NCBI GenBank assembly: GCA_003228875.1
Contig: QIGK01000105.1
Span: 1 to 35,674, forward strand
Origin: Rhodobacterales bacterium
GTDB lineage: Bacteria > Pseudomonadota > Alphaproteobacteria > Rhodobacterales > Rhodobacteraceae
Length of the DNA stretch: 35,674 nt
Reading direction: 5' to 3'
A program made the translations under genes and the position numbers. How positions within the stretch are numbered: the first letter of the stretch is position 1; every line of letters starts with the position of its first letter. Shown in pieces: positions 10,369 through 17,806 of this stretch. The notes under the pieces were generated by a model. That model worked only from the letters and a program-made list of their open reading frames with translations, was not told the origin of the DNA and made no database searches.

Positions 10369-10548
10369 TTATTTAGAGGGCATCTGGCCAATAAATTCGC
10401 CCGTAAATGCAGCAACGCATTCAAACGGCCTCATTTGCCAAAGTTCCTCGGAGATATCAATCATGCCGCCCATCTTGCATTCAGATATTCCGCCCGTGTT
10501 TCTAAGCAAATCCCGCAAAATTTGGGCGTACCCCTTGTGATAGGCCAT
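10369..10548 (-). CDS. small protein of unknown function (59 aa)
   Basis: I do not recognise this protein. The ATG at 10548 (minus strand) is preceded by a perfect AGGAGG about 5 nt away, the strongest ribosome binding site in the area. It is therefore chosen over the ATG 14 codons upstream. The product, MAYHKGYAQILRDLLRNTGG..., is soluble, has a basic N-terminus and a Met/Glu-rich second half (SEELWQMRPFECVAAFTG), two Cys and no signal peptide. It lies between icd (same strand, 83 bp downstream) and the divergent trmJ. A link with either neighbour is only positional. Coding status rests on the ribosome site and a plausible amino acid composition. Confidence 0.6.
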   Translation of the reverse strand: MAYHKGYAQILRDLLRNTGGISECKMGGMIDISEELWQMRPFECVAAFTGEFIGQMPSK

Positions 10549-10616
10549 GGAAACCTCCTGATTGAAGTTTGGTGTCATGCATCGTATCACGCGAGCAACA
10601 AAACGCGGAGCATTAA

Positions 10617-11402
10617 ATGTCAGGCACGGATCACGGCAAAGATGAGGGATGGCAGGGGCCGGTTCCGACTTTCATTCTGGTGCGCCCGCAAATGGGTGAA
10701 AATATCGGCGCAGCGGCGCGGGCAATGTGGAATTTCGGGCTGGACCGGATGCGTATTGTGGCACCTCGTGATGGCTGGCCTAACCCCAAAGCTGTGGCAA
10801 TGGCCAGTGGTGCCGGGCGGGTTTTGGACCATGTGCAAGTAAGCGATACCACAGCAGGCGCGCTTGAGGATCTGAATTTTGTTTTTGCCACCACCGCAAG
10901 AAACCGAGATTTGACCAAAACAGTGATGACGCCCGAACGCGCAATGGAACATGCGCGAGCAATGATTTCAAAAGGTCAAAAAGTTGGTGTGATGTTCGGA
11001 GCAGAGCGCGCAGGGCTGGAAAATGAAGATATCGTGCAGGCCAATGTACTGATCTCGGTGCCAGTTAACCCAGCTTTTGCCTCGCTAAATCTGGCGCAAT
11101 GTGTGTTGCTGACAGCGTATGAATGGCGGCGGCAAGTGGGCGATGTTGTGCCGGAAATTATTGACCGTGGCTTGACGCGATATGCAGAAAAAATTGAGGT
11201 AACAAAGCTGACGGAACGCTTGGAAGAACGGCTTGATCAAATCGGGTTTTTCTGGCCTGAGCAAAAACGCGGTTCTATGGTCGAAAATATACGGAACATG
11301 ATGTCACGTTTGCCGCTGAGCGATTCCGATATACGCACATTACACGGGATTTTTAAGGCATTGGCTGAACGCGACCCGAAGGATTATAAAAATGGCAGAT
11401 AA
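10617..11402 (+). CDS. trmJ: tRNA (cytidine/uridine-2'-O-)-methyltransferase TrmJ-like
   Basis: This 261-aa SPOUT-superfamily methyltransferase would 2'-O-methylate nucleotide 32 of tRNA. The catalytic fold shows motif 1 FILVRPQMGENIGAAARAMW with the conserved Asn and Arg, motif 2 GVMFGAERAGLENEDI and motif 3 ISVPVNPAFASLNLAQCV, whose knot binds SAM. The C-terminal extension with ERLDQIGFFWPE and the MMSRLPLSDSDIRTLHGIF ending is typical of TrmJ rather than TrmL. GCGGAG precedes the ATG by 6 nt. The 3' end overlaps ctaA by 11 bp, so both are likely co-transcribed. Confidence 0.9.
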   Translation: MSGTDHGKDEGWQGPVPTFILVRPQMGENIGAAARAMWNFGLDRMRIVAPRDGWPNPKAVAMASGAGRVLDHVQVSDTTAGALEDLNFVFATTARNRDLTKTVMTPERAMEHARAMISKGQKVGVMFGAERAGLENEDIVQANVLISVPVNPAFASLNLAQCVLLTAYEWRRQVGDVVPEIIDRGLTRYAEKIEVTKLTERLEERLDQIGFFWPEQKRGSMVENIRNMMSRLPLSDSDIRTLHGIFKALAERDPKDYKNGR

Positions 11403-12516
11403 ACGCAATGTTTTTGAAGATGTTTCCGGAAAGACAGATACGCCAATTGCGAAGCCAACCAAAAAATCGGCGCGGCGTGCCATTGCGGTTTGGTTAACGG
11501 GGCTTTTTATTCTTGTTGGGTTAATGATCGTGATCGGGGGCATGACCCGCCTGACCGATAGCGGTTTGTCAATTACCGAGTGGAAACCCATTACTGGCGC
11601 GATTCCGCCTTTAAATGTTGCGAACTGGCTGGCCGAATTTGATCTTTACAAAGCCACACCGGAATTTGAGCTGGTTAACAGTGATATGACGCTTGCTGAA
11701 TTCAAAGGCATATATTGGTGGGAATGGGGGCACCGGTTTTTGGGCCGGTTTGTCGGGCTTTTCTGGGCGGTGGGTTTTTTCTGGTTTTTGCTGCGCGGGG
11801 TTATTCCGACAGGCTGGACTGGCCGTATGGTTCTGGTTGGCGCGCTTGGCGGTTTGCAAGGCGCAGTTGGTTGGTGGATGGTTGCCAGCGGGCTGACGGG
11901 GCGTATGGTGGATGTGGCCTCTTATCGATTGGCCATACATCTGGGATTGGCCTTTATAATATTGGGTCTAATCGCTTGGTTTGTCATGGAATTGCGCCGC
12001 GAACCGGGTGATTTGCTTCAGGCAAGGCGTCGGCGCGAGAGTGGCTTGATGCGGATGGCAACGGTTGTGACAGTTGTGCTTTTTGCGCAAGTTTTGCTAG
12101 GCGCGCTGGTGGCAGGCATTGATGCTGGCCGCAGCTTTCCGACTTGGCCTTTGATGTCGGGGGAGTTTTTACCCTCAGAAAGTTTTGGCAGAACACCGCT
12201 TTGGTCCAATTTTTTTGAAAACCCTGCTTTGGTGCAATTTAACCACCGGATTCTGGGCTATTTTGTATTTCTTGTTGGGCTTTCTGTTTGGCTCAAAAGC
12301 CGAAAAAGCGCGGTTGTTTCGGTGCGAGGCAGTTTTGATGTGATGATGCTGATGATGCTGGCGCAGGTGGTTTTGGGGATCATAACTGTGCTGTATCTGG
12401 CGCGGGTGGATGTGGCGATTACCCATCAGATTGGTGCGGTAATATTGTTTGTGCTGGTGTTGCGGGCGCGGTTTCAGGCGGCTTATCCTTTGGAGCAAAA
12501 AATTAAACGCGGGTGA
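11392..12516 (+). CDS. ctaA: heme A synthase (COX15/CtaA)
   Basis: This 374-aa polytopic membrane protein oxidises the heme O methyl group to heme A for aa3-type cytochrome oxidase. About eight hydrophobic segments are visible. The conserved histidines occur in WEWGHRFLGRFVGL, YRLAIHLGLAF, VQFNHRILGYF and AITHQIGAV, matching the heme-binding pairs of the COX15 type. RLTDSGLSITEWKPITGAIPP near residue 55 is a strong family signature. The N-terminal 35 residues are polar and Lys-rich. The gene overlaps trmJ and is not beside other cytochrome oxidase assembly genes here. Confidence 0.95.
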   Translation: MADKRNVFEDVSGKTDTPIAKPTKKSARRAIAVWLTGLFILVGLMIVIGGMTRLTDSGLSITEWKPITGAIPPLNVANWLAEFDLYKATPEFELVNSDMTLAEFKGIYWWEWGHRFLGRFVGLFWAVGFFWFLLRGVIPTGWTGRMVLVGALGGLQGAVGWWMVASGLTGRMVDVASYRLAIHLGLAFIILGLIAWFVMELRREPGDLLQARRRRESGLMRMATVVTVVLFAQVLLGALVAGIDAGRSFPTWPLMSGEFLPSESFGRTPLWSNFFENPALVQFNHRILGYFVFLVGLSVWLKSRKSAVVSVRGSFDVMMLMMLAQVVLGIITVLYLARVDVAITHQIGAVILFVLVLRARFQAAYPLEQKIKRG

Positions 12517-12530
12517 GTACGCGGAGGAGC

Positions 12531-12551
12531 GGTGCGTGGAGACCACGCACC
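12531..12551. repeat. perfect 9-bp palindrome downstream of ctaA
   Basis: GGTGCGTGG, loop AGA, CCACGCACC: a perfect 9-bp stem with a 3-nt loop, beginning 14 nt after the ctaA stop. It is followed by CTACGGGTT rather than a T-run, so it is a poor classical terminator. From memory, similar GTGCGTGG/CCACGCAC palindromes occur repeatedly between genes in Rhodobacterales, so it may be a copy of a dispersed element. It lies between convergent genes. Confidence 0.6.
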
Positions 12552-12645
12552 CTACGGGTTAACGAATTTGGCGAGTTTACGAAAACCGGTGTAATTTTTG
12601 TATAAGTTTTCCATAAGTTTTGCATAAGCCGCGCAAAGGTTAATA

Positions 12646-13434
12646 TTATTGGTCCCATTCGGGTTTGCGTTTGTCCAAAAATGCAGCGATGCCGTTTTCG
12701 GTGTCGCGAAACTGCATATTTTCAGCCATGATTTTGCCGGTATAGGCATATGCATCTGACAGGCTCATTTGGGCTTGGGCATAAAATGCTGCTTTGCCGA
12801 TTTTCACCGCAACCGCCAATTGGCTCGCAACTTTTTTAGCGAGATCATGGGTCGCAATTGCCAGATCATCTGGTTCAACCACTCGATTGATTAGACCCAG
12901 CGCCAAGGCCCGTTCGGCCCCGATAAATTCACCGGTAGTTAACATTTCAAATGCAGCTTTGCGCGGAATATTTCGGGTCAGGGCCACCATCGGAGTGGAG
13001 CAGAACAAGCCGATATTCACGCCGTTGACGCCAAACCGTGTGTCGGATGCTGCCACAGCCATGTCACAGCTTGCCACCAATTGACAGCCGGCAGCGGTGG
13101 CAATACCGTGGACCTGTGCAATCACCGGCTGCGGCAGTTTTGTGATGCTTTGCATCAATTGCCCGCATTGCTGAAACAGTGCATTGAAATAAGATTTCCC
13201 CGCGTCGGAGGTTTGGCGCGCTGCGGTCATTTGTTTGAGATCATGACCCGCACAAAATGCTTTGCCCGCGCCACGCAAAATTACCGCGCGAATGTTGTTA
13301 TCGGTCATCAGCGCGTCAAACTGGGCTTGAAGGGCTGTCATCATTTCGCCAGACAGCGCATTAAGCTTTTTAGGGTTGTTCAAGGTTAAAACAGCAACGG
13401 CATTTTGGTCGTCGCGCAAAAGAATATCGCTCAT
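12646..13434 (-). CDS. enoyl-CoA hydratase/isomerase family protein, ECHDC3-type
   Basis: This 262-aa crotonase-fold protein matches the ECHDC3 branch: GIATAAGCQLVASCD, GVNIGLFCSTP and AAFLDKRKPEWDQ are strongly reminiscent of that subfamily. The oxyanion-hole segments are visible (AGHDL at 62-66 and ATAAG at 112-116). However, both glutamates that carry out hydration in classical enoyl-CoA hydratase are replaced, one by Gln118 and the other by Gly138 on my alignment by eye. Hydratase activity is therefore doubtful even though the CoA-binding fold is intact. It is convergent with ctaA and divergent from the thioesterase gene, 64 bp away. Confidence 0.85.
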   Translation of the reverse strand: MSDILLRDDQNAVAVLTLNNPKKLNALSGEMMTALQAQFDALMTDNNIRAVILRGAGKAFCAGHDLKQMTAARQTSDAGKSYFNALFQQCGQLMQSITKLPQPVIAQVHGIATAAGCQLVASCDMAVAASDTRFGVNGVNIGLFCSTPMVALTRNIPRKAAFEMLTTGEFIGAERALALGLINRVVEPDDLAIATHDLAKKVASQLAVAVKIGKAAFYAQAQMSLSDAYAYTGKIMAENMQFRDTENGIAAFLDKRKPEWDQ

Positions 13435-13498
13435 TTGTCTTGATCCTTTGGTCGTTCCCTATCAGTCTGCGGTAAATTAAACGGAACGGAAAGAGCCA

Positions 13499-13915
13499 AT
13501 GCAACCAAAAATGACAATCGCTGAGATGCACAGTTTTTTGGAAAAGCAATTTCCTCAGGCACATGGCAAATTTGAAGTTACCGATCTGTCTGCGATGACG
13601 GCCGCTGTGACCATGAAAGTTACCGATGCCGACCTGCGCCCGGGCGGCACGATTTCCGGCCCGAGCATGTTTGCGCTTGCTGATATTTCGTTTTATATTG
13701 CCACATTGGCGATGATCGGGCCACAGGCCCTGACCGTGACCACCAATTGCAACATTAATTTTATGCGAAAGCCCGAACTGGGTGATTTAATGGCCAAAGT
13801 GCGGATTTTAAAACTTGGTCGGTCTTTAAGTGTGGGAGATGTTGAACTGTTTTCTGGCGTTGATAAAAAAACCGTTGCTCATGCCAGCATGACTTATTCG
13901 ATTCCGCCGAAATAA
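13499..13915 (+). CDS. PaaI-like hotdog-fold thioesterase
   Basis: This 138-aa single hotdog-domain protein belongs to the PaaI/4HBT acyl-CoA thioesterase group. The central helix segment GPSMFALADISFYIATLA carries the conserved acidic residue. TVTTNCNINFMRKPELGDLMAKVRILKLGRSLSVGDVELFS is the typical strand pattern in which the NFMRP-like segment contacts CoA. It is divergent from the ECHDC3-type gene, which suggests acyl-CoA metabolism. GGAACGGAAAGAG precedes the ATG. An alternative start lies 4 codons later. The substrate is unknown. Confidence 0.85.
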   Translation: MQPKMTIAEMHSFLEKQFPQAHGKFEVTDLSAMTAAVTMKVTDADLRPGGTISGPSMFALADISFYIATLAMIGPQALTVTTNCNINFMRKPELGDLMAKVRILKLGRSLSVGDVELFSGVDKKTVAHASMTYSIPPK

Positions 13916-13980
13916 TGGGGTATAATAATACCCAATTTGTAACGTGTTGTAATTGTTGAAGTAAAAACGTGTTTTAGTAA

Positions 13981-14008
13981 TTGACTGTGGGTTTTATTCC
14001 GTTAAAAC
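13981..14008 (+). promoter_or_regulatory. candidate promoter for rplM-rpsI
   Basis: TTGACT and TAAAAC are separated by 16 bp, in the 154-bp gap upstream of rplM. The -35 hexamer is good and the -10 is poor. Transcription from here would start close to the beginning of the leader hairpin at 14012-14047, so an upstream promoter is also possible. Confidence 0.35.
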
Positions 14009-14011
14009 CCT

Positions 14012-14047
14012 GTTATCAGAATGCGCGAGGGGAAACCCTCAGATAAC
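14012..14047 (+). promoter_or_regulatory. hairpin in the rplM-rpsI leader
   Basis: Nested inverted repeats are seen directly: an outer stem GTTATC (14012-14017) with GATAAC (14042-14047), and an inner stem GAGGG (14027-14031) with CCCTC (14036-14040) closed by a GAAA tetraloop. The asymmetric 9-nt/1-nt internal loop resembles ribosomal-protein leader RNAs. It ends 22 nt before the rplM start codon. In E. coli L13 represses its own operon, so this is a candidate autoregulatory element, but that is inference. Confidence 0.45.
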
Positions 14048-14069
14048 CATCCGAAAACGGAATTAAACC

Positions 14070-14534
14070 ATGAAAACATATTCAGCCAAACCGGGTGATA
14101 TTGACAAGAAATGGATCCTGATCGACGCTGAAGGCGTTGTTTTGGGCCGTCTTGCCAGCATCATTGCCCAGCGTCTGCGCGGCAAACATAAACCAACTTT
14201 CACCCCGCACATGGATATGGGCGACAATGTGATTGTGATCAACGCTGACAAAATCCAGTTGACCGGCAACAAACGTGCCGACAAGATTTATTACTGGCAT
14301 ACCGGCCATCCCGGCGGCATCAAACAACGCACTGCGGCGCAGATCCTTGAGGGTCGTTTCCCTGAGCGGATCGTGACCAAAGCTGTGCAACGCATGTTGC
14401 CGGGCGGTCCGCTTTCCAAGCAGCAAATGACCAACTTGCGGGTATATGCTGGCGCAGAACACGGGCAAGAAGCCCAACAGCCAACCGTTCTGGATGTTGC
14501 ATCCATGAACCCTAAAAACACGCGGAGCGCTTAA
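14070..14534 (+). CDS. rplM: 50S ribosomal protein L13
   Basis: This is a 154-aa large-subunit ribosomal protein. It starts [30 protein letters not shown], the standard alphaproteobacterial L13 N-terminus, and carries [22 protein letters not shown] and the [12 protein letters not shown] loop. [27 protein letters not shown] is the L13 family signature. It is followed after 2 nt by rpsI, the usual L13-S9 pair. The leader contains a compact hairpin. Confidence 0.97.
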   Translation: MKTYSAKPGDIDKKWILIDAEGVVLGRLASIIAQRLRGKHKPTFTPHMDMGDNVIVINADKIQLTGNKRADKIYYWHTGHPGGIKQRTAAQILEGRFPERIVTKAVQRMLPGGPLSKQQMTNLRVYAGAEHGQEAQQPTVLDVASMNPKNTRSA

Positions 14535-14536
14535 TC

Positions 14537-15034
14537 ATGAATGATGAAATCAAATCGCTCGACGATCTGAAAGAAGCTGTGGCCGATACCGGCGCGGTTC
14601 TTGTTGAAACTGAAACCGTAGCACCGCGCGATCCTGTGCGTGACGAATTGGGCCGTTCTTATGCCACTGGCAAACGTAAAGATGCGGTTGCACGGGTATG
14701 GATCAAGCCCGGTTCTGGTAAGGTTGTGGTTAACGGCAAAGAAATGAACGCCTATTTTGCCCGACCAGTTTTGCAAATGCTGATTAATCAAGCATTTTCG
14801 GTTGCCGGTGTTGCCGGTGAATTCGACGTCAATGCAACCGTCAAAGGCGGCGGTCTTTCTGGCCAAGCTGGCGCGGTAAAGCACGGCATTTCCAAAGCCT
14901 TACAGCTTTATGAACCCTCATTACGCGGAGCATTAAAAGCCGCTGGTTTCCTGACCCGTGATGCTCGGGTTGTTGAGCGGAAGAAATACGGCAGACGCAA
15001 AGCCCGCCGGAGCTTTCAGTTCTCCAAGCGTTAA
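14537..15034 (+). CDS. rpsI: 30S ribosomal protein S9
   Basis: This is a 165-aa small-subunit protein. The conserved S9 domain begins at [18 protein letters not shown] (about residue 41). It runs through [20 protein letters not shown] and ends in the basic tail [17 protein letters not shown], which reaches the P-site. The acidic N-terminal extension of about 40 residues is normal in Alphaproteobacteria. It starts 2 nt after the rplM stop. A GC-rich hairpin follows and overlaps the 3' end of the convergent polysaccharide gene. Confidence 0.97.
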   Translation: MNDEIKSLDDLKEAVADTGAVLVETETVAPRDPVRDELGRSYATGKRKDAVARVWIKPGSGKVVVNGKEMNAYFARPVLQMLINQAFSVAGVAGEFDVNATVKGGGLSGQAGAVKHGISKALQLYEPSLRGALKAAGFLTRDARVVERKKYGRRKARRSFQFSKR

Positions 15035-15039
15035 TCTGC

Positions 15040-16473
15040 TTATATTGTTTCAAAGGGCTGCGAATTTCGCGGCCCTTTGTCGTTGTAATAGGCTGAGCGC
15101 GAATAGTCACCGATGTCCTTGGCGCCTTTTTCCTGACTTAAAACAGCAATTATTTCTGTATTAACGGGTTTAGATTCCTGCAAAATATCCAACGCAGACT
15201 TAACGGTTTGTTGCTTGGTACTGGCCCATTTAACCGTTAACGCAATCCCGTCAGCAAAACGCACAAGCTGGCTAGCGTCAGCTATTGGCAAAACCGGCGG
15301 CGTGTCAAAAACGATGATATCAAAGTTCTGCTTGGCGAAATTAACCAGATATTGAAACTGTGTTGAGCAAAACGTTTGGTCATTTGGTCGGGTTTGGGTT
15401 TCATCCCCGGTTAAAACCTGCAAACCGGTCGGGTCTTGGTGAAAACCGGATTCAGCTGTCGTTGCGGGGTATGGACGGCGATACAGCCAGTCAATCAACG
15501 ATATTTTTGAATGGCCATTAAGCAGCCGATGGATTTTGGGATTGCGCAGATCACAATCAATTAACAAGGTGCGTTTACCAGACAGGGCATAAGCCTGCGC
15601 TAATGCGGTGCTGGTGTTTGATTTACCCTCGCCGGGGACAGATGAGACAACCATAATAACCCGCCCGATTTGATCAGAAATATTCTGCCGCATAAGGTTT
15701 TGATCAAGAGCCACACGTAATTTTCGAATGGATTCGGTATAAACGGACATCGGTTCAGCAGTAAATTTTGCTGCGATGCTGGTCGCGGTTGTGGTGTTTT
15801 TTGGGCCTTTACTGGCGGGTATACGGGTCGCAACGCGCAGATCAAGCGCGTTTTTCAGCTGGCTTTCTGAAGTGAAACCGGCAACCCGCACTTCGTTTAA
15901 AAAAGCCAAACCGACGCTTAGAAAAAAGGTGATGCCAAGCGCCACTGCCGCTACCATTTTTTGATCTTTTCGCGAAACAAAAAGCGGGGGCAACGCGACC
16001 GAAATAATCCGGCTATCTGCAACTTGCAATTCAAACGCGTTAAAAAGCAATAAAAAGCCCAAAATACATTGAAAAGCGACGGTAAAAAACCCGATGCTTA
16101 AAAACATCCGGCGTTTTGATTCGGTGTTTATGATTTGGATCAACAACCAGAAAAAACATATATAGGACAATAACCTGAGCAACGCCAAAAGACTGGCCCG
16201 TGGTGCGATGCTGGTCGGAATTATGACCTGTAACAACAGAAATAAAATTTGCAGGCAGATTAGCCAAAGCAATAGTTTTCCGGTTTTGCCAATCACCAGT
16301 TTGGGTCTTGGACCGTTGCCAAACCAAAATTGTAACCCAGCCAAAAAGAATAGGTATGCTGCCCAGATCAACCAGAAAATCGGACGATTGCTTGCCAGTG
16401 GCAATGGTGAAAGTACCAACACCAGCGCCAAAGCTGCGAAGGCGAAGCGGTTTCTGGATGGGTCAATTTTCAT
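15040..16473 (-). CDS. chimeric protein: O-antigen-ligase-like membrane part fused to Wzc/ExoP-type tyrosine kinase
   Basis: This 477-aa frame joins two unrelated halves. Residues 1 to about 145 hold about five hydrophobic segments and look like the N-terminus of an O-antigen ligase/polymerase-type protein (LSPLPLASNRPIFWLIWAAY). From about 147, ELQVADSRIISVALPP enters the last part of a Wzz/Wzc chain-length regulator: the second membrane helix (about 173-192), then a complete BY-kinase with Walker A SVPGEGKSN (278-286), Walker A' LLIDCDLRNP (303-312), Walker B IIVFDTPP and a C-terminal tyrosine cluster YSRSAYY. The ligase's later helices and the whole periplasmic Wzz domain are missing, as expected from an in-frame deletion across two adjacent genes near 16030-16045. 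The kinase may still be active; the parent functions are probably lost. It starts within the end of the upstream frameshifted gene. Confidence 0.75.
   Translation of the reverse strand: MKIDPSRNRFAFAALALVLVLSPLPLASNRPIFWLIWAAYLFFLAGLQFWFGNGPRPKLVIGKTGKLLLWLICLQILFLLLQVIIPTSIAPRASLLALLRLLSYICFFWLLIQIINTESKRRMFLSIGFFTVAFQCILGFLLLFNAFELQVADSRIISVALPPLFVSRKDQKMVAAVALGITFFLSVGLAFLNEVRVAGFTSESQLKNALDLRVATRIPASKGPKNTTTATSIAAKFTAEPMSVYTESIRKLRVALDQNLMRQNISDQIGRVIMVVSSVPGEGKSNTSTALAQAYALSGKRTLLIDCDLRNPKIHRLLNGHSKISLIDWLYRRPYPATTAESGFHQDPTGLQVLTGDETQTRPNDQTFCSTQFQYLVNFAKQNFDIIVFDTPPVLPIADASQLVRFADGIALTVKWASTKQQTVKSALDILQESKPVNTEIIAVLSQEKGAKDIGDYSRSAYYNDKGPRNSQPFETI
15051..15079. terminator. hairpin between rpsI and the convergent kinase gene
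   Basis: CAAAGGGC (15051-15058) pairs with GCCCTTTG (15072-15079). An inner GCGAA/TTCGC lies between them, giving a nearly continuous stem. It starts 17 nt after the rpsI stop and lies inside the last codons of the opposite-strand gene. No clear T-run follows, so its efficiency is uncertain. Confidence 0.5.
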
Positions 16474-17097
16474 TGGTAGTGCCTAAAATATCCTGCCTTA
16501 GCGCAGAAATAAATCTGGCTTGCACGGTCGGAGTCTGCTGAGCCAGCAGTTCAGCCATGCGCTGTCGGAAACCGGATTTGCTGATATAAAACGAAGCTAG
16601 CAAAGGTAGCCCTTTGTGCCGTTCAAAAGCAATGTAATATCATTGATATGGGATGTTGAATTGTAATCGCTCAGCTCAGAAAACGCTTGTTCGGCAAGCG
16701 AGACCCGAAGCATTGCCAGCCAGCTTTCAGTGGGCGCAATATCATAAGATTTCATGAGCGCAGCATTAAAACCGGGCGTATCGTTAAGCTGAAAACTGAC
16801 AAAAGCAGAAACAAACCAAGCAAAAGCATTAAAAGCAGAGGTTTGGATGATTTTTTGCGAAATGGTTTCGCAGTTTTGTAGGGCTTTGCGCCGCTTGTCT
16901 GGCTGCAAAAGCCTACCTTCAATATTGGTGAGGTTTGTCAGGCAGTTAGTAAGCACCTTTTGGTCTGAAAACAGGGACAGCGCCAGAATATTGACGTTAC
17001 GACCGGCTTTATATTCTTGTGTCGCAGCGATGCCCGAAGCCAGAGACAAGGAAAACAGCGCGAGGACCAAAAATGCCTTGGATAATGGATCCTTCAT
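16463..17097 (-). pseudogene. unknown exported or membrane-anchored helical protein, frameshifted near its 3' end
   Basis: I do not recognise the family. The intact frame (166 aa, stop at 16597) has an N-terminal signal or anchor (LSKAFLVLALFSLSLASGIAATQ) and then helical, TPR-like sequence (FNAFAWFVSAFVSFQLND, TESWLAMLRVSLAEQAF). The stop comes right after KGYLC. In the next frame, however, the text continues naturally: LPLLASFYISKSGFRQRMAELL to a stop at 16463-16465 that overlaps the next start codon. Adding one base in the CCC run at 16610-16612 restores a protein of about 211 aa and the ATGA-style coupling to the downstream gene. The lesion may be real or a sequencing error. It stands just upstream of the chimeric kinase gene, in the same direction. 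Confidence 0.6.
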
Positions 17098-17172
17098 GAA
17101 TTGTTAACGATATATTTGCATTTATTCGGTGATGCTGATGCCAATCTTAGCCAAAATCCATGAGGCACAAAA

Positions 17173-17598
17173 TTGAAAAATGTAAGGTATGTTCTGGCCT
17201 GCGCGCTGACTTCTTTAAGTTTATTACCTGCGGGATTTGTGCATGCACAAAATGCCAATCTTAGCAGCGGCTTTGCGAGTTTGGCGCAAAATTGTATGGT
17301 GGATACCCGTGAAAACTGTCTTGGAAATCTGCAATTGATGCTTGAGCGAGACTTTGCGGAAATGCCACAAGAACTGCTTAATGAAAATCTGGGCTTGTTG
17401 GTGCTGGCCCTTGTTAACGCGCTGCAAGAATCGTTTTCCGATGACGTATTTATAACCGTGGCCATAGCATTAAGAACAATTGCCCGATTTGGCGATTCGC
17501 CGGAATTCGCCATGACTGTGTTGGAAATTGCCGAAATTATTGAGCGAAGGGATTTATTGGTTATTGCACCAGAATTGTTGTTTGCAAGCCCAAGTTGA
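17173..17598 (+). CDS. secreted protein of unknown function (141 aa)
   Basis: The frame starts with TTG at 17173, supported by GAGG 7 nt upstream. The product begins with a clear Sec signal peptide, KNVRYVLACALTSLSLLPAGFVHA, with likely cleavage after AHA/VHA. The mature part is helical and acidic (MLERDFAEMPQELLNENLGLLVLALVNALQ...), with two Cys close together (NCMVDTRENC) that could form a disulfide. I recognise no domain. It is divergent from the frameshifted unknown gene (75 bp between them) and precedes the polysaccharide operon, so a periplasmic role in that system is possible but only positional. Confidence 0.6.
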   Translation: MKNVRYVLACALTSLSLLPAGFVHAQNANLSSGFASLAQNCMVDTRENCLGNLQLMLERDFAEMPQELLNENLGLLVLALVNALQESFSDDVFITVAIALRTIARFGDSPEFAMTVLEIAEIIERRDLLVIAPELLFASPS

Positions 17599-17806
17599 AT
17601 AATCGACGCCAAATTTACCATGTTATGCCCAATCTATAACTTAAAACTTTGGCCTTAAATTTTCTGTATCAAGGCGGTTTTTTGTTAATTAATTGTTAAT
17701 ACAGAGTAATTTATGTTAAATTTTAATCGGATTGTTCGTTTTGACTAAGGTGTCTCTGAATACTGATTAACAGAAAAGTAAATATTTGGTCATTTGGAGT
17801 AATCCT
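17599..17806. other. AT-rich intergenic region before the polysaccharide operon
   Basis: About 208 bp without a gene. A direct repeat TTGTTAAT occurs at 17682-17700, and the best promoter candidate (TTGACT-N17-TGATTA) at 17741-17769. GGAG at 17796-17799 is the ribosome binding site of the following GTG. A weak inverted repeat GCCTT/AAGGC followed by a T-run (17652-17681) could end transcription of the secreted protein gene. I see nothing else. Confidence 0.4.
17741..17769 (+). promoter_or_regulatory. candidate promoter of the polysaccharide operon
   Basis: TTGACT (17741-17746), a 17-bp spacer and TGATTA (17764-17769), 37 bp before the GTG of the WecA-like gene. The -35 matches the alphaproteobacterial consensus well and the -10 only partly. 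Confidence 0.35.

Noticed and set aside
17094-17621. Minus-strand open frame of 175 codons opposite the secreted protein
   Set aside because: It covers the secreted protein gene and both intergenic gaps, has Ser/Asn-rich low-information composition and no ribosome site. The plus strand has a clear signal peptide, so this is an antisense shadow.
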